This document shows positions 1 to 8,059 of a DNA stretch of 64,000 nucleotides, piece after piece (position 1 is the first letter of the stretch; every line of letters starts with the position of its first letter). The notes under the pieces were generated by a model. The model did not search any database and had not been told where the DNA came from. It worked only from the letters and a program-made list of their open reading frames with translations. Made by a program: the position numbers and the translations under genes. The stretch is from the NCBI GenBank assembly GCA_963779095.1, contig CAVZWU010000016.1, positions 62,001 through 126,000 of the forward strand, written 5' to 3'. Origin of the DNA: Roseiarcus sp963779095. GTDB taxonomy: Bacteria; Pseudomonadota; Alphaproteobacteria; Rhizobiales; Beijerinckiaceae.

Positions 1-237
1 AGCAGGACGCACGCTTCCTTTCGGGGCTCTCACGCCAGCCGGTGAATGCGTGGGTTCTGGTTCTGTAGATTGATTGATAGGAGTTTGAGGCTTTCGGTTC
101 AAAACTCCTGCGAGTTCTGATCGTAATGCCTCCTCGCCCTCTGAACGGCCGACGGCGCGACCTGTCTCAAAGGCGCGCAGAATAAATAATTCGAGTTCCG
201 CGATGAGAGGAACAATCTCTTTGGGATAATCGGCCAT
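1..237 (-). CDS. Hypothetical protein, partial at left edge
   Basis: An open frame starts at an ATG at 237 and runs off the left edge without a stop (79 codons visible). The N-terminus reads MADYPKEIVPLIAELEL, then an acidic/basic helical stretch, then a proline-rich linker and a basic RAPKGSVRPA segment that looks like a nucleic-acid-binding tail. A stop lies 18 bases upstream in frame, so the ATG is the likely start, although no good ribosome binding site precedes it. I do not recognise the family. It overlaps a second minus-strand frame (99-422), so one of the two may be misread or they may be one gene with a frame break near 235. Confidence 0.45.
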   Translation of the reverse strand, partial: MADYPKEIVPLIAELELFILRAFETGRAVGRSEGEEALRSELAGVLNRKPQTPINQSTEPEPTHSPAGVRAPKGSVRPA

Positions 238-422
238 TCCACGAAGTCCGGATCATGAACGTTCGGTACGTTGTAATTACGCTGGAAGATTCGGTCAAGC
301 GTGATTATTGCCGTTATGATCCGGGTGAGATTAAATTCTCGTAATGTGAACCGAGGGCCGTACTTAACGCGCCCTGGCCACCTGGCGTACCAATCGGCGT
401 ATTGCCCATAAGTCCACTGGTT
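99..422 (-). pseudogene. Start-less ORF, probable truncated gene remnant
   Basis: The minus strand is open from 422 to a stop at 99-101, with an in-frame TAA immediately upstream at 423-425. The upstream part has natural protein composition (for example YGQYADWYARWPG and RNYNVPNVHDPDF) but contains no usable start codon. This looks like the interior of a gene whose 5' part was lost. The adjacent IS110-type element on the right may be the cause. The base composition is more AT-rich than the rhamnose genes that follow. The family is not recognised. A chance ORF cannot be excluded. Confidence 0.35.
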
Positions 423-430
423 TTATCGGG

Positions 431-699
431 TGAGTTTGCTACCTAATGCCGGGTTCTCAACTCGGCGCATCCGCCGTTTCATGAGCCGCCGGGCAACCCT
501 TACGACTGTGAGAGTGTCGGTGCTGCCTGGAGAGCCTGACCCACCTTACGATTGACCCCATGTCATCGCGTTGACTTGTCGGTTCTTCGGGCAGCACCTG
601 CCGGTCTGTGGAACGTGGCTTTATAGGAGCTTGAGGGCAACCATCCCGTCACAGTCCTGTCCGCCCGCCGATCGTCAGGTCCGTGCAACCGGCCTGGAG
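431..699 (+). ncRNA. Candidate IS110 bridge RNA region
   Basis: IS110-family elements encode a structured bridge RNA in the non-coding end upstream of the transposase. Here about 270 bases between the host remnant and the transposase start have no convincing reading frame. They contain several complementary segments, for example GGTGCTGCC at 520-528 against GGCAGCACC near 590-598. This is inference from family architecture, not a folded model. Confidence 0.25.
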
Positions 700-1779
700 A
701 TGTTCGCAGTGACCAATGCTATACCCATGGACGTCATCATTGGCGTAGACACCCACAAGGACGTCCACGCCGCCGCCGCGATCAGCGGGGCCGGTGTCCA
801 TCTCGCCACCATCACTGTACCAGTTAGTAGCAAAGGTTACGGAGAGCTCGAAGCCTGGGCCAAATCAATGGGCGCCATCCAGGCATTCGGCATCGAGGGC
901 ACCGGGTGCTATGGCGCCGGCCTGTCCCGCTTCTTGCGCGAGCGAGGACATACCGTCGTCGAGGTCAACCGGCCCAATCGACAGTTGAGGTATCAGCAGG
1001 GCAAAAGCGACGCCGTAGATGCCGAAAGCGCCGCGCGCGCCGTACTTGCTGGCCAGGCTGTTGGACAGCCGAAGTCCGGCACGGGCGCGGTCGAGATGAT
1101 CCGTCATCTCAAGATCGCTCGCGACACCGCGGTCAAGGCCAGGACACAGGCCATGCAGACGCTCAAGGCAATCATCATCTGCTCTCCGGATGCCCTGCGC
1201 GAGCAACTCGCCCAAGTTAGCGGCAAGATGACGCTCCTGCGACGGCTGGTAGCCTTGCGACCGGGCCCGCTGACTTCGACGCTGGCATCGGCCAAGGCGA
1301 GCCTGCGCGCAATCGCCCGGCGCTGGCTGGTGCTGGATGCTGAGATCAAGCAGCACGACGCTCACCTGGAAACGCTGACGGCCGCCCGCGCGCCCGAACT
1401 GATGGAGGCGCACGGAATCGCCTCGGGCACTGCGGCCGAGATGCTGCTGCTTGTCGGCGATAACCCTGAGCGCATCCACTCGGAGGCAGCATTCGCCAAG
1501 CTGTGCGGCGCCTGCCCAATCCCGGCATCAAGCGGCAAGACCATCCGGCATCGCCTCAACCGTGGAGGCAACCGGCAGGCCAATGCCGCCCTCTATCGGG
1601 TAGTCATCATCCGTATGCGCGGCCACCAGCCGACACTCGACTACGTCCGCCGACGCACTGCGGAGGGCAAGTCCAAATCCGAAATCATACGCTGCCTCAA
1701 ACGCTACGTCGCTCGTGAGATCTTTGGGTATCTCTGCACCAAGCCAGCCCTAGCTGATGCGGCTGCAACCAGCTCTTGA
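700..1779 (+). CDS. IS110-family transposase
   Basis: This is a DEDD-type recombinase of about 360 residues that catalyses IS110 insertion and excision. The N-terminal RuvC-like domain shows GVDTHKD, FGIEGTGCYG and KSDAVDAESA, giving the acidic catalytic residues. The C-terminal Transposase_20 domain shows HGIASGTAAEM and the conserved serine region PASSGKT, followed by GGNRQANAALY. The open frame extends upstream to 571, but the family N-terminus begins close to MDVIIGVDTHKD, so ATG at 700 or 727 is preferred. The gene is intact and full length, so the element could be active if its bridge RNA is intact. Confidence 0.9.
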   Translation: MFAVTNAIPMDVIIGVDTHKDVHAAAAISGAGVHLATITVPVSSKGYGELEAWAKSMGAIQAFGIEGTGCYGAGLSRFLRERGHTVVEVNRPNRQLRYQQGKSDAVDAESAARAVLAGQAVGQPKSGTGAVEMIRHLKIARDTAVKARTQAMQTLKAIIICSPDALREQLAQVSGKMTLLRRLVALRPGPLTSTLASAKASLRAIARRWLVLDAEIKQHDAHLETLTAARAPELMEAHGIASGTAAEMLLLVGDNPERIHSEAAFAKLCGACPIPASSGKTIRHRLNRGGNRQANAALYRVVIIRMRGHQPTLDYVRRRTAEGKSKSEIIRCLKRYVAREIFGYLCTKPALADAAATSS

Positions 1780-1919
1780 CCGACATAGGAGCATCGACGC
1801 TGGGGCGCTTCTCGCTGCAGATGGTTCCGAGCCCGGCGACGATTTGAGGGTGGCCGCGCGCGGCGGGTTCTGGCAGAAGGGCCGCGCCCGGAGCGGCCGG
1901 GCGAAGGACGGGGTCCGTG

Positions 1920-2474
1920 ATGCAGGTGGAAGAGACCGCAATTCCGGCGGTCAAGATCGTGACGCCGAAGAAGCACGGCGACGCCCGAGGGTTCTTCTCC
2001 GAGGTTTACAACCGCTCCGACTGGGACAAGGCGGGCCTTGATTTCACTTTCGTCCAGGACAACCATTCCTTTTCGGCTGCGGCCGGCACCCTGCGCGGAT
2101 TGCACTTCCAGACGCCGCCGTTCGCTCAAGCTAAGCTCGTGCGCTGCGCGCGCGGCCGCATTCTCGACGTCGCGGTCGATATCCGCCGCTCGTCACCGAC
2201 CTTCGGCGGCCATGTCGCGGTCGAACTCTCGGCCGAAAACTGGCGCCAGCTCCTGGTCCCAATCGGATTCGCCCACGCCTTCATCACCTTGGAGCCCGAC
2301 TGCGAGGTTCTCTACAAGACGACCGCGCCCTATTCCGCCGCCAGCGATCGCGGAATCGCCTGGGACGACCCGGCGATTGGCGTTGCGTGGCCGCCGCTGG
2401 CCGGAGGCCCGGTTCTCTCGGACAAGGACCGCCGCTGGCCCAGGCTCAAGGACGCGCCGGACCTGTTCCCATAA
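1920..2474 (+). CDS. rfbC: dTDP-4-dehydrorhamnose 3,5-epimerase
   Basis: A cytoplasmic cupin enzyme that epimerises C3 and C5 of dTDP-4-keto-6-deoxyglucose, the third step of dTDP-L-rhamnose synthesis. The sequence shows HGDARGFFSEVYN, the active-site His in LRGLHFQ, and the FAHAFITLEPDCEVLYK segment, with the family's usual length (184 residues). GTG at 1917 directly precedes the ATG at 1920 in frame. Its stop overlaps the rfbD start (TAATG), so the two genes are translationally coupled. It is the first gene of the rhamnose operon, immediately right of the IS110 element. Confidence 0.95.
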   Translation: MQVEETAIPAVKIVTPKKHGDARGFFSEVYNRSDWDKAGLDFTFVQDNHSFSAAAGTLRGLHFQTPPFAQAKLVRCARGRILDVAVDIRRSSPTFGGHVAVELSAENWRQLLVPIGFAHAFITLEPDCEVLYKTTAPYSAASDRGIAWDDPAIGVAWPPLAGGPVLSDKDRRWPRLKDAPDLFP

Positions 2475-3349
2475 TGCGTATCGCGGTCACCGGATCGAAG
2501 GGCCAGGTCGCGACCTCGCTCATCAAGCGCGCTGGCGACAAGGCTGAAATCGTCGCGCTCGGTCGGCCGGCGTTCGATCTGACCGACCGCGCCGCGGTTC
2601 TTGCTGGCCTTGAGGCGGCGCGCCCGGACGTGATCGTAAACGCCGCCGCCTATACCGCGGTCGACAAGGCCGAGACCGAGGAGGCGCTGGCGCTCAAGGT
2701 GAACGGCGAAGGCGCCGGGCATGTGGCCGAGGCTGCGGCGCGGCTCGGCGTACCCCTCCTGCACCTTTCGACCGACTACGTCTTCGACGGCGCGCTCGGC
2801 CGCGCTTATCGGGAGGACGATCCGACCGGGCCGACCGGGGCCTATGGGCGCTCCAAGCTCGCCGGCGAGAAGCGCGTCGCCGAGCGCTGCGAGAATAGCG
2901 TCATCCTGCGCACCGCCTGGGTCTATAGCCCGTTCGGAGCCAATTTTGTCCGCACCATGCTCAAACTCAACGAGACCCGCGACGAGGTCGGCGTGGTCGC
3001 CGATCAGCGCGGCAATCCGACATCGGCGCTCGACATCGCCGACGCCCTCATCGCGATCGCCGCACGGGTGAAGGAGGATTCATCGCCGGCGTTGCGGGGC
3101 GTCTTTCACATGACCGGCTCGGGCGAGGCGACCTGGGCGGATTTCGCCGAAGCGGTGTTCCACGAGGCGGCGGCGCGGGGCCGGCGCCTGACCCGCGTCA
3201 AGCGCATTACGACCGCCGACTACCCGACCCCCGCCCGAAGGCCCGCCAACTCCCGCCTCGACAACGAAAAGCTCAGTCGCGTATACGGCTTGCGGCTGCC
3301 GGAATGGCGCCAGTCGGCGGCCGTTTGCTGCGCCCGCCTTCTGCCATGA
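2474..3349 (+). CDS. rfbD: dTDP-4-dehydrorhamnose reductase
   Basis: An extended short-chain dehydrogenase that reduces dTDP-4-keto-L-rhamnose to dTDP-L-rhamnose with NAD(P)H. A Rossmann motif is visible at the N-terminus (VTGSKGQVA), followed by NAAAYTAVDKAE, STDYVFDG and the YxxxK pair in YGRSKLAGE, with RTAWVYS further on. The frame is open upstream to 2387, but the start is placed at ATG 2474 because the Rossmann strand begins there and the ATG overlaps the rfbC stop. It has 291 residues, normal for RmlD. Confidence 0.95.
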   Translation: MRIAVTGSKGQVATSLIKRAGDKAEIVALGRPAFDLTDRAAVLAGLEAARPDVIVNAAAYTAVDKAETEEALALKVNGEGAGHVAEAAARLGVPLLHLSTDYVFDGALGRAYREDDPTGPTGAYGRSKLAGEKRVAERCENSVILRTAWVYSPFGANFVRTMLKLNETRDEVGVVADQRGNPTSALDIADALIAIAARVKEDSSPALRGVFHMTGSGEATWADFAEAVFHEAAARGRRLTRVKRITTADYPTPARRPANSRLDNEKLSRVYGLRLPEWRQSAAVCCARLLP

Positions 3350-3407
3350 TCGTCGGCGCGGGCCGCGCGCCTGGCGAATCGCAACTCAAAACTCACCGGG
3401 GGTCTTC

Positions 3408-4478
3408 ATGCAGCGCAAAGTGCTTGTGACCGGCGGCGCGGGATTCATTGGCTCGGCGGTGTGCCGGCGCCTGGTCGGGGAGGGCGCCTCCGTGCTCAAT
3501 CTCGACGCGCTCACCTACGCCGGCAATCTGCAGTCGCTGGCCGCGATCGACAATGCGCCGAACTATCGCTTCGCCAAGCTCGACATTTGCGACCGGCGCG
3601 CGGTGACGGAGGCGTTCGAGACATTCGCTCCCGACCATGTGATCCATCTGGCCGCCGAGAGCCACGTCGATCGCTCGATCACGGGAAGCGACGCGTTCAT
3701 CCAGACCAACGTGGTGGGCGCGTTCTCCATGCTCGAGGCGGCGCGAGCCTATTGGCAGGCGCTGCCCGCGTCGCGGCGCGACGCGTTCCGCTTCCTGCAT
3801 GTCTCGACCGACGAGGTTTACGGCTCGCTCGGCCCCGATGGCGCGTTTGTGGAAGAGACGCGATACGATCCAAGCTCGCCCTATTCCGCCTCGAAGGCGG
3901 CGGCGGATCACCTCGTCTCGGCCTGGGCCAGAACCTACGGCTTCCCGGCCCTGATTTCGAACTGCTCGAACAATTACGGCCCCTATCATTTCCCCGAGAA
4001 GCTCATTCCGCTCATCATTCTCAACGCCCTCCATGGCAAGCCGCTGCCGGTCTATGGCGCAGGCTCGAACATACGCGACTGGCTCTATGTCGATGACCAC
4101 GCCCGTGCGCTCGATCTGATCGTGGCGCGCGGCAAAATCGGCGAGAAGTACAATGTCGGGGGCCGCAACGAACGCCGCAACATCGATGTCGTCAAACGCA
4201 TCTGCGCCATCCTCGATGAGCTTCGCCCGGGGCCAAGCCCGCACGAAGCCCTCATCGCATTCGTCACCGACCGGCCGGGACACGATCAGCGTTACGCCAT
4301 CGACGCGACCAAGCTCGAGCGCGAGCTTGGCTGGCGGGCGCTGGAAACATTCGAGAGCGGGATCGAGAAGACGGTGCGCTGGTATCTCGACAACGAATGG
4401 TGGTGGCGCCCGCTGAGGGAGAAGGTCTATTCCGGCGAGCGGCTCGGCGTGATCGCCGAGGCCGGGACTGTGGCGTAA
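3408..4478 (+). CDS. rfbB: dTDP-glucose 4,6-dehydratase
   Basis: An NAD-dependent dehydratase that converts dTDP-glucose to dTDP-4-keto-6-deoxyglucose, the second step of rhamnose synthesis. Visible motifs are GGAGFIGSAV (nucleotide binding), HLAAESHVDRSI, STDEVYG and the catalytic YSASKAAADH, followed by NCSNNYGPYHFPEKLIP. The length of 356 residues is typical. A GGGG-rich ribosome binding site lies just before the ATG. The gene is separated from rfbA by only 9 bases. Confidence 0.96.
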   Translation: MQRKVLVTGGAGFIGSAVCRRLVGEGASVLNLDALTYAGNLQSLAAIDNAPNYRFAKLDICDRRAVTEAFETFAPDHVIHLAAESHVDRSITGSDAFIQTNVVGAFSMLEAARAYWQALPASRRDAFRFLHVSTDEVYGSLGPDGAFVEETRYDPSSPYSASKAAADHLVSAWARTYGFPALISNCSNNYGPYHFPEKLIPLIILNALHGKPLPVYGAGSNIRDWLYVDDHARALDLIVARGKIGEKYNVGGRNERRNIDVVKRICAILDELRPGPSPHEALIAFVTDRPGHDQRYAIDATKLERELGWRALETFESGIEKTVRWYLDNEWWWRPLREKVYSGERLGVIAEAGTVA

Positions 4479-4487
4479 GGCGGAGCG

Positions 4488-5378
4488 ATGAAAGCCATCA
4501 TTCTGGCCGGCGGCGCCGGCACAAGGCTGCATCCGATCACGCTCGCGGTCTCGAAGCAGCTGGTCCCGGTCTACGACAAGCCGATGATCTATTATCCGCT
4601 CTCGGTCGTCATGCTGGCCGGGGTCCGCGAGACGCTCATCATCTCGACGCCGCATGACCTGCCGATGTTCCGCCGCCTGCTCGGCGACGGCTCGGAATGG
4701 GGCATCCGAATCGAATATGCGGAGCAGCCGGAGCCCAACGGGCTGGCGCAGGCTTTCGTCATCGGCGAGGAATTCGTCGCCGGGGGCCCGGCGATGCTGG
4801 TGCTCGGCGACAACATTTTTTACGGCGCGGGCTTGGGCGAGCAACTTCGGCGCGCGGCGGGCCGTGAGCGCGGCGCGACCGTGTTCGCCTATCACGTGCC
4901 CGATCCCGAGCGCTACGGCGTGGTCGAATTCGATTCAAGCGGCCGCGCGGTCTCGATCGAGGAGAAGCCCGCCATCCCCAGGTCGCACTGGGCGGTGACC
5001 GGCCTCTATTTCTACGATTCCCGTGTCGTCGAGATCGCCAAGGCGCTGAAACCCTCGGCGCGCGGCGAGTACGAGATCACTGACGTCAATCGCGTCTATC
5101 TCGAAGCGGGGGCGTTGGGGGTCGAGCGGATGGGACGCGGCTTCGCCTGGCTCGACACCGGAACGCCGGATTCGCTGATCGATGCGGCGAGCTTCGTTCG
5201 AACGCTCGAGCAGCGGCAGGGGACCAAGATCAGCTGCCCGGAGGAAATCGCCTTCGATCTCGGCCTCATCGACGTCGCCCAGTTCAAGCGCCTGATCGCG
5301 CGCTTCGGCAAAAGCGCGTATGGGCAATATCTCCAGTCCGTGCTTATCGAGCGCGGCCAGTCCGCGGAGCGGGGCTGA
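4488..5378 (+). CDS. rfbA: Glucose-1-phosphate thymidylyltransferase
   Basis: Condenses glucose-1-phosphate with dTTP to give dTDP-glucose, the first and usually feedback-inhibited step of dTDP-L-rhamnose synthesis. The nucleotidyltransferase signature GGAGTRLHPIT is at the N-terminus, then KQLVPVYDKPMIYYPL, LGDNIFYG, and AWLDTGTPDSL near residue 220. It has 296 residues, the standard length. It is the last gene of the rfbCDBA cluster. No glycosyltransferase or polymer-export gene follows, so the rhamnose is used by loci outside the window. Confidence 0.96.
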   Translation: MKAIILAGGAGTRLHPITLAVSKQLVPVYDKPMIYYPLSVVMLAGVRETLIISTPHDLPMFRRLLGDGSEWGIRIEYAEQPEPNGLAQAFVIGEEFVAGGPAMLVLGDNIFYGAGLGEQLRRAAGRERGATVFAYHVPDPERYGVVEFDSSGRAVSIEEKPAIPRSHWAVTGLYFYDSRVVEIAKALKPSARGEYEITDVNRVYLEAGALGVERMGRGFAWLDTGTPDSLIDAASFVRTLEQRQGTKISCPEEIAFDLGLIDVAQFKRLIARFGKSAYGQYLQSVLIERGQSAERG

Positions 5379-5568
5379 TTCGGGCTCCCCACCCGATCGT
5401 CTTCGCGGCCCGCTCTCTCGGCCGTTGTTGACCAGCGCCCGCGCAAAGGGAACGAAAGCGCCACAATTCTGCGCCATATCCCATCTTGTTGGCGATCGCC
5501 GGCGATTTGCCGCGCGCCGACTGCAGTCACCTTTTGAACCGCTCCCTAAAGCCGAAAGGATAGCGCCG

Positions 5569-6540
5569 ATGATCGAGAAGCGGCGACCTGACCAACCGCA
5601 ATCCGGCCCGCTGAACGGCGGCCGCAGCTCCACTCTGGAGCGCGCGCTGAAGTCCATCGTCACCGTTCAGTCAACGATTCCGGAGGACGCTTTCACCGCC
5701 CAGGCGCTGGGGGAGCAGCGCTCGGGCAGCGGGGTCGTCATTCGCGACGACGGTCTCGTGCTGACGATCGGCTATCTGATCATGGAGGCTGAGCACGTCT
5801 GGCTCGCCGATTCCGAGGGCCGCGTGACTCCGGCTCACGCGCTCGCGATCGACGCGGAAACCGGCTTCGGCCTCGTTCAGGCTTTGGGCGATCTCAATTG
5901 TCCGGCGCTCGAGCTTGGCCGCTCGAGCGAGGCCAAGCTCGGCGACGCGGTGACGGTTGCGGCCGGCGCCGGGACGAAGCCCGTGCGGGCGATGATCGTG
6001 GGAAAACAGGAATTCGCTGGCTATTGGGAATATTTTCTCGACGAGGCGATCTTCACCTCGCCTGCCCATCCGTTCTGGGGCGGCGCCGGCGCGATCGACC
6101 GTGACGGCAGGCTGATCGGCATCGGCTCGCTGCATGTCGAGCAGCTCAGCACCGGCGCGGGCCCCCGCGACATCAACATGATCGTGCCGATCGATCTTCT
6201 GGCGCCGATCCTGGACGATCTCCTGACATACGGCCGGGTCAACAAGCCGGCGCGCCCGTGGCTTGGCGTTTTTTCAGCTGAGAATGGCGATGAGATCATC
6301 GTCGCAAGCGTCGCCGAAAACGGGCCGGCCGCCGAAGCAGGGCTCCGCCGCGGCGATGTTCTCGCCGGCGTCGGCGGGTCGGAGATCGAAAGCCTCGGCG
6401 ATTTTTATCGAAAGGTCTGGAGCCGGGGGCCGGCCGGGGTCGAGATTCCGATCGAGATCGTCCGCGACGGACGGGCGATGGGCTTGCGCGTGCGTTCGGC
6501 CGACCGCTCGTCCTTCATGAAGCGCCCGCGCTTGCAGTGA
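5569..6540 (+). CDS. HtrA/DegP-like protein with PDZ domain, catalytic triad lost
   Basis: The protein has a trypsin-like S1C fold (about residues 30-215) followed by one PDZ domain (about 225-315), 323 residues in all. The start is ATG 5569, preceded by GAAAGGA. All three catalytic positions are substituted. The region usually LTNAHVV reads LTIGYLIM (no His), the Asp region reads DAETGFGLVQA, and the usual GNSGGP reads WGGAGAIDRDG (no Ser). It should fold but not cleave. No signal peptide or transmembrane helix is evident. A binding or chaperone role is inference. Confidence 0.8.
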   Translation: MIEKRRPDQPQSGPLNGGRSSTLERALKSIVTVQSTIPEDAFTAQALGEQRSGSGVVIRDDGLVLTIGYLIMEAEHVWLADSEGRVTPAHALAIDAETGFGLVQALGDLNCPALELGRSSEAKLGDAVTVAAGAGTKPVRAMIVGKQEFAGYWEYFLDEAIFTSPAHPFWGGAGAIDRDGRLIGIGSLHVEQLSTGAGPRDINMIVPIDLLAPILDDLLTYGRVNKPARPWLGVFSAENGDEIIVASVAENGPAAEAGLRRGDVLAGVGGSEIESLGDFYRKVWSRGPAGVEIPIEIVRDGRAMGLRVRSADRSSFMKRPRLQ

Positions 6541-7009
6541 GGTCGAAGGCTCGCCTGTGAGCGGCGCTCTTACTGCCATTTTATCGGCGCGCCCAAATGG
6601 CGGCCGAGAGGGATCGTCAGCTCCAATGACGCATCGACGGCAGTAACCGTCGGAGCCATGCCGGCGGGGGCAAGGACTAGGCGATTTAGAACCATTTCAA
6701 ATTGAAAGGGTTTTAAAATACACGGGCCAGCCTTGTCGGTATTCTAAGGCGTCGGTAAAGGTGCGGGGCTATCCTCAAGACCCTCAGGCGGGAGGATTTA
6801 GTCGATCCAGACTGCGAGCTTTTGCCGCCCCATCACGCGTTGGCTTATTCGATCTCGGGGCTGCGGCGTCTGTTCCTGGCAGGTCAAGGCGATCGCGAGG
6901 ACCTCGTTTGGCGCGCGCCGGGCGGAGGAACAACACGAAACCGGCCTCTGCGGATACAAAAACTTCTAACAGTTTCGAGACGCTCAACCAGTTCGAAGGA
7001 GTGAACTGA
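6541..7009 (+). other. Intergenic leader of the iron operon
   Basis: No convincing gene lies in these 469 bases. The AT-rich segment around 6680-6725 carries an ICE-like motif and an overlapping TTTCAA-A-TTGAAA dyad (6695-6707). The stretch just before the next gene ends in a strong GAAGGAG ribosome binding site (6995-7001). Confidence 0.6.
6685..6701. promoter_or_regulatory. Candidate iron control element (Irr/ICE-like box)
   Basis: The bases TTTAGAA-CCA-TTTCAAA match the alphaproteobacterial ICE consensus TTTAGAA-N3-TTCTAAA at all seven left-arm positions and five of seven right-arm positions. The site is about 310 bases upstream of a ferric-iron ABC transporter gene, consistent with Irr-type iron control. 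No binding data exist here. Confidence 0.4.
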
Positions 7010-8059
7010 ATGCCATTTGGTCGAATTGGTGCTCGATCTCGCCGCCATGGCGCCGAGAGCTTTGGCGCCGCCGCGTTCGCCGCTTTGGGGCTGTTCGGCG
7101 GGCTCGTGACCCCTGCCGCGGCCGCGGTCACGCTGAACCTCTATTCGGCCCAGCACGAACAGACGGTCGACATGCTGACCAAGGCGTTCACGAAGGAAAC
7201 CGGCATCGAGGTCAAGGTTCATTCCGGCGAAGCCCCGGAGCTTGCAAGCGAGCTCGTGAAGGAAGGCGCATCGTCCCACGCCGACGTGTTCTTCACCGAG
7301 AATTCGCCTGAACTCGAGCTCCTGTCGGAAAAGGGGCTCTTGGCGAAAGTGGCGCCCGCGACTTTGGCCAGCGTTCCAGCGGCCGACAGCGGATCGAACG
7401 GCGATTGGGTCGGGGTGCTCGCGCGGGAGAACGTCCTCGTCTTCAACACGGGCATGATCAAGGAGGCGGAATTGCCCGCTTCGCTGCTCGATCTTGCCAA
7501 GCCCGAGTGGAAGGGCAAGCTCGCGATCGCGCCGACCGACGCCGATTTCCTGCCGCTGGTCGGCGCCGTCGAGGCGCTGAAAGGGCGGCAGGCCGCATTG
7601 GATTGGCTGAAGGGCCTGCGGGAGAACGCGGCCATTTTCGACGACGACGAGGGCGTGGCCGCGGCGGTCGACCGCGGCGCCGCAGCGGTCGGAATCATCA
7701 ACAATTACTACTGGGCGCGGCTCAGCGCCGAAAAGGGCGCAAACCAGATGAAGAGCGCCATCCATCACTTCGCCGGCGGGGACGTCGGCGGCCTGATGAA
7801 TGTCTGCGGCGCAGCGGTGCTGAAGACTTCACGCAATCCGGCCGCGGCGCAGAAGTTCCTCGCCTTCCTGGTGAGCAAGCCGGCGCAGGAGATGCTGGCC
7901 AAGCTCGACATCACCTTCGAGTACCCGCTGGCGGCCGGGGTCGCCGCCAACCCGGTGCTGAAGCCGATGAGCGAATTGTCGCCGCCGCACTTGACTCTCA
8001 AGCAGATCGGGGACGATCGCGACGCCGCGAAACTACTTCGCGAGGCGGGGCTCATTTGA
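7010..8059 (+). CDS. fbpA: Ferric-iron ABC transporter, periplasmic binding protein
   Basis: A periplasmic solute-binding protein of the FbpA/AfuA iron group (349 residues). A Sec signal peptide ends near AAAAV at about residue 40. The mature start LNLYSAQHEQTVDML is typical of this family, as are DVFFTEN and the double tyrosine in INNYYWARL that ligates Fe3+. GAAGGAG precedes the ATG. The stop overlaps the start of the permease gene (TGATG). It would deliver ferric iron to the following permease and ATPase. Confidence 0.88.
   Translation: MPFGRIGARSRRHGAESFGAAAFAALGLFGGLVTPAAAAVTLNLYSAQHEQTVDMLTKAFTKETGIEVKVHSGEAPELASELVKEGASSHADVFFTENSPELELLSEKGLLAKVAPATLASVPAADSGSNGDWVGVLARENVLVFNTGMIKEAELPASLLDLAKPEWKGKLAIAPTDADFLPLVGAVEALKGRQAALDWLKGLRENAAIFDDDEGVAAAVDRGAAAVGIINNYYWARLSAEKGANQMKSAIHHFAGGDVGGLMNVCGAAVLKTSRNPAAAQKFLAFLVSKPAQEMLAKLDITFEYPLAAGVAANPVLKPMSELSPPHLTLKQIGDDRDAAKLLREAGLI

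Larger units (their letters stand above)
430..1800 (+). mobile_element. IS110-family insertion sequence (ends approximate)
   Basis: The element is defined by its transposase gene and long non-coding flanks. IS110 elements lack clear terminal inverted repeats, so the ends are estimates. The left limit is where the start-less host ORF stops being open, near 425-430. The right limit is just after the stop, where the sequence ATAGGAGC follows a TTGACC motif (1776-1781). A similar ATAGGAGC occurs at 623-630 on the left side. Family knowledge: in circularised IS110 elements a right-end -35 box and a left-end -10 box are joined to form a promoter, and the TTGACC would fit that role. Exact ends need an empty site for comparison. 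Confidence 0.6.

Noticed and set aside
3393..4895. 500-codon minus-strand frame opposite the rhamnose genes
   Set aside because: It lies antisense to rfbB and rfbA, which have complete family motifs, and shows no motif of its own.
7405..8058. Upstream extension of the fbpB frame
   Set aside because: It is an arginine/glycine-rich shadow of fbpA; the permease begins at ATG 8059.
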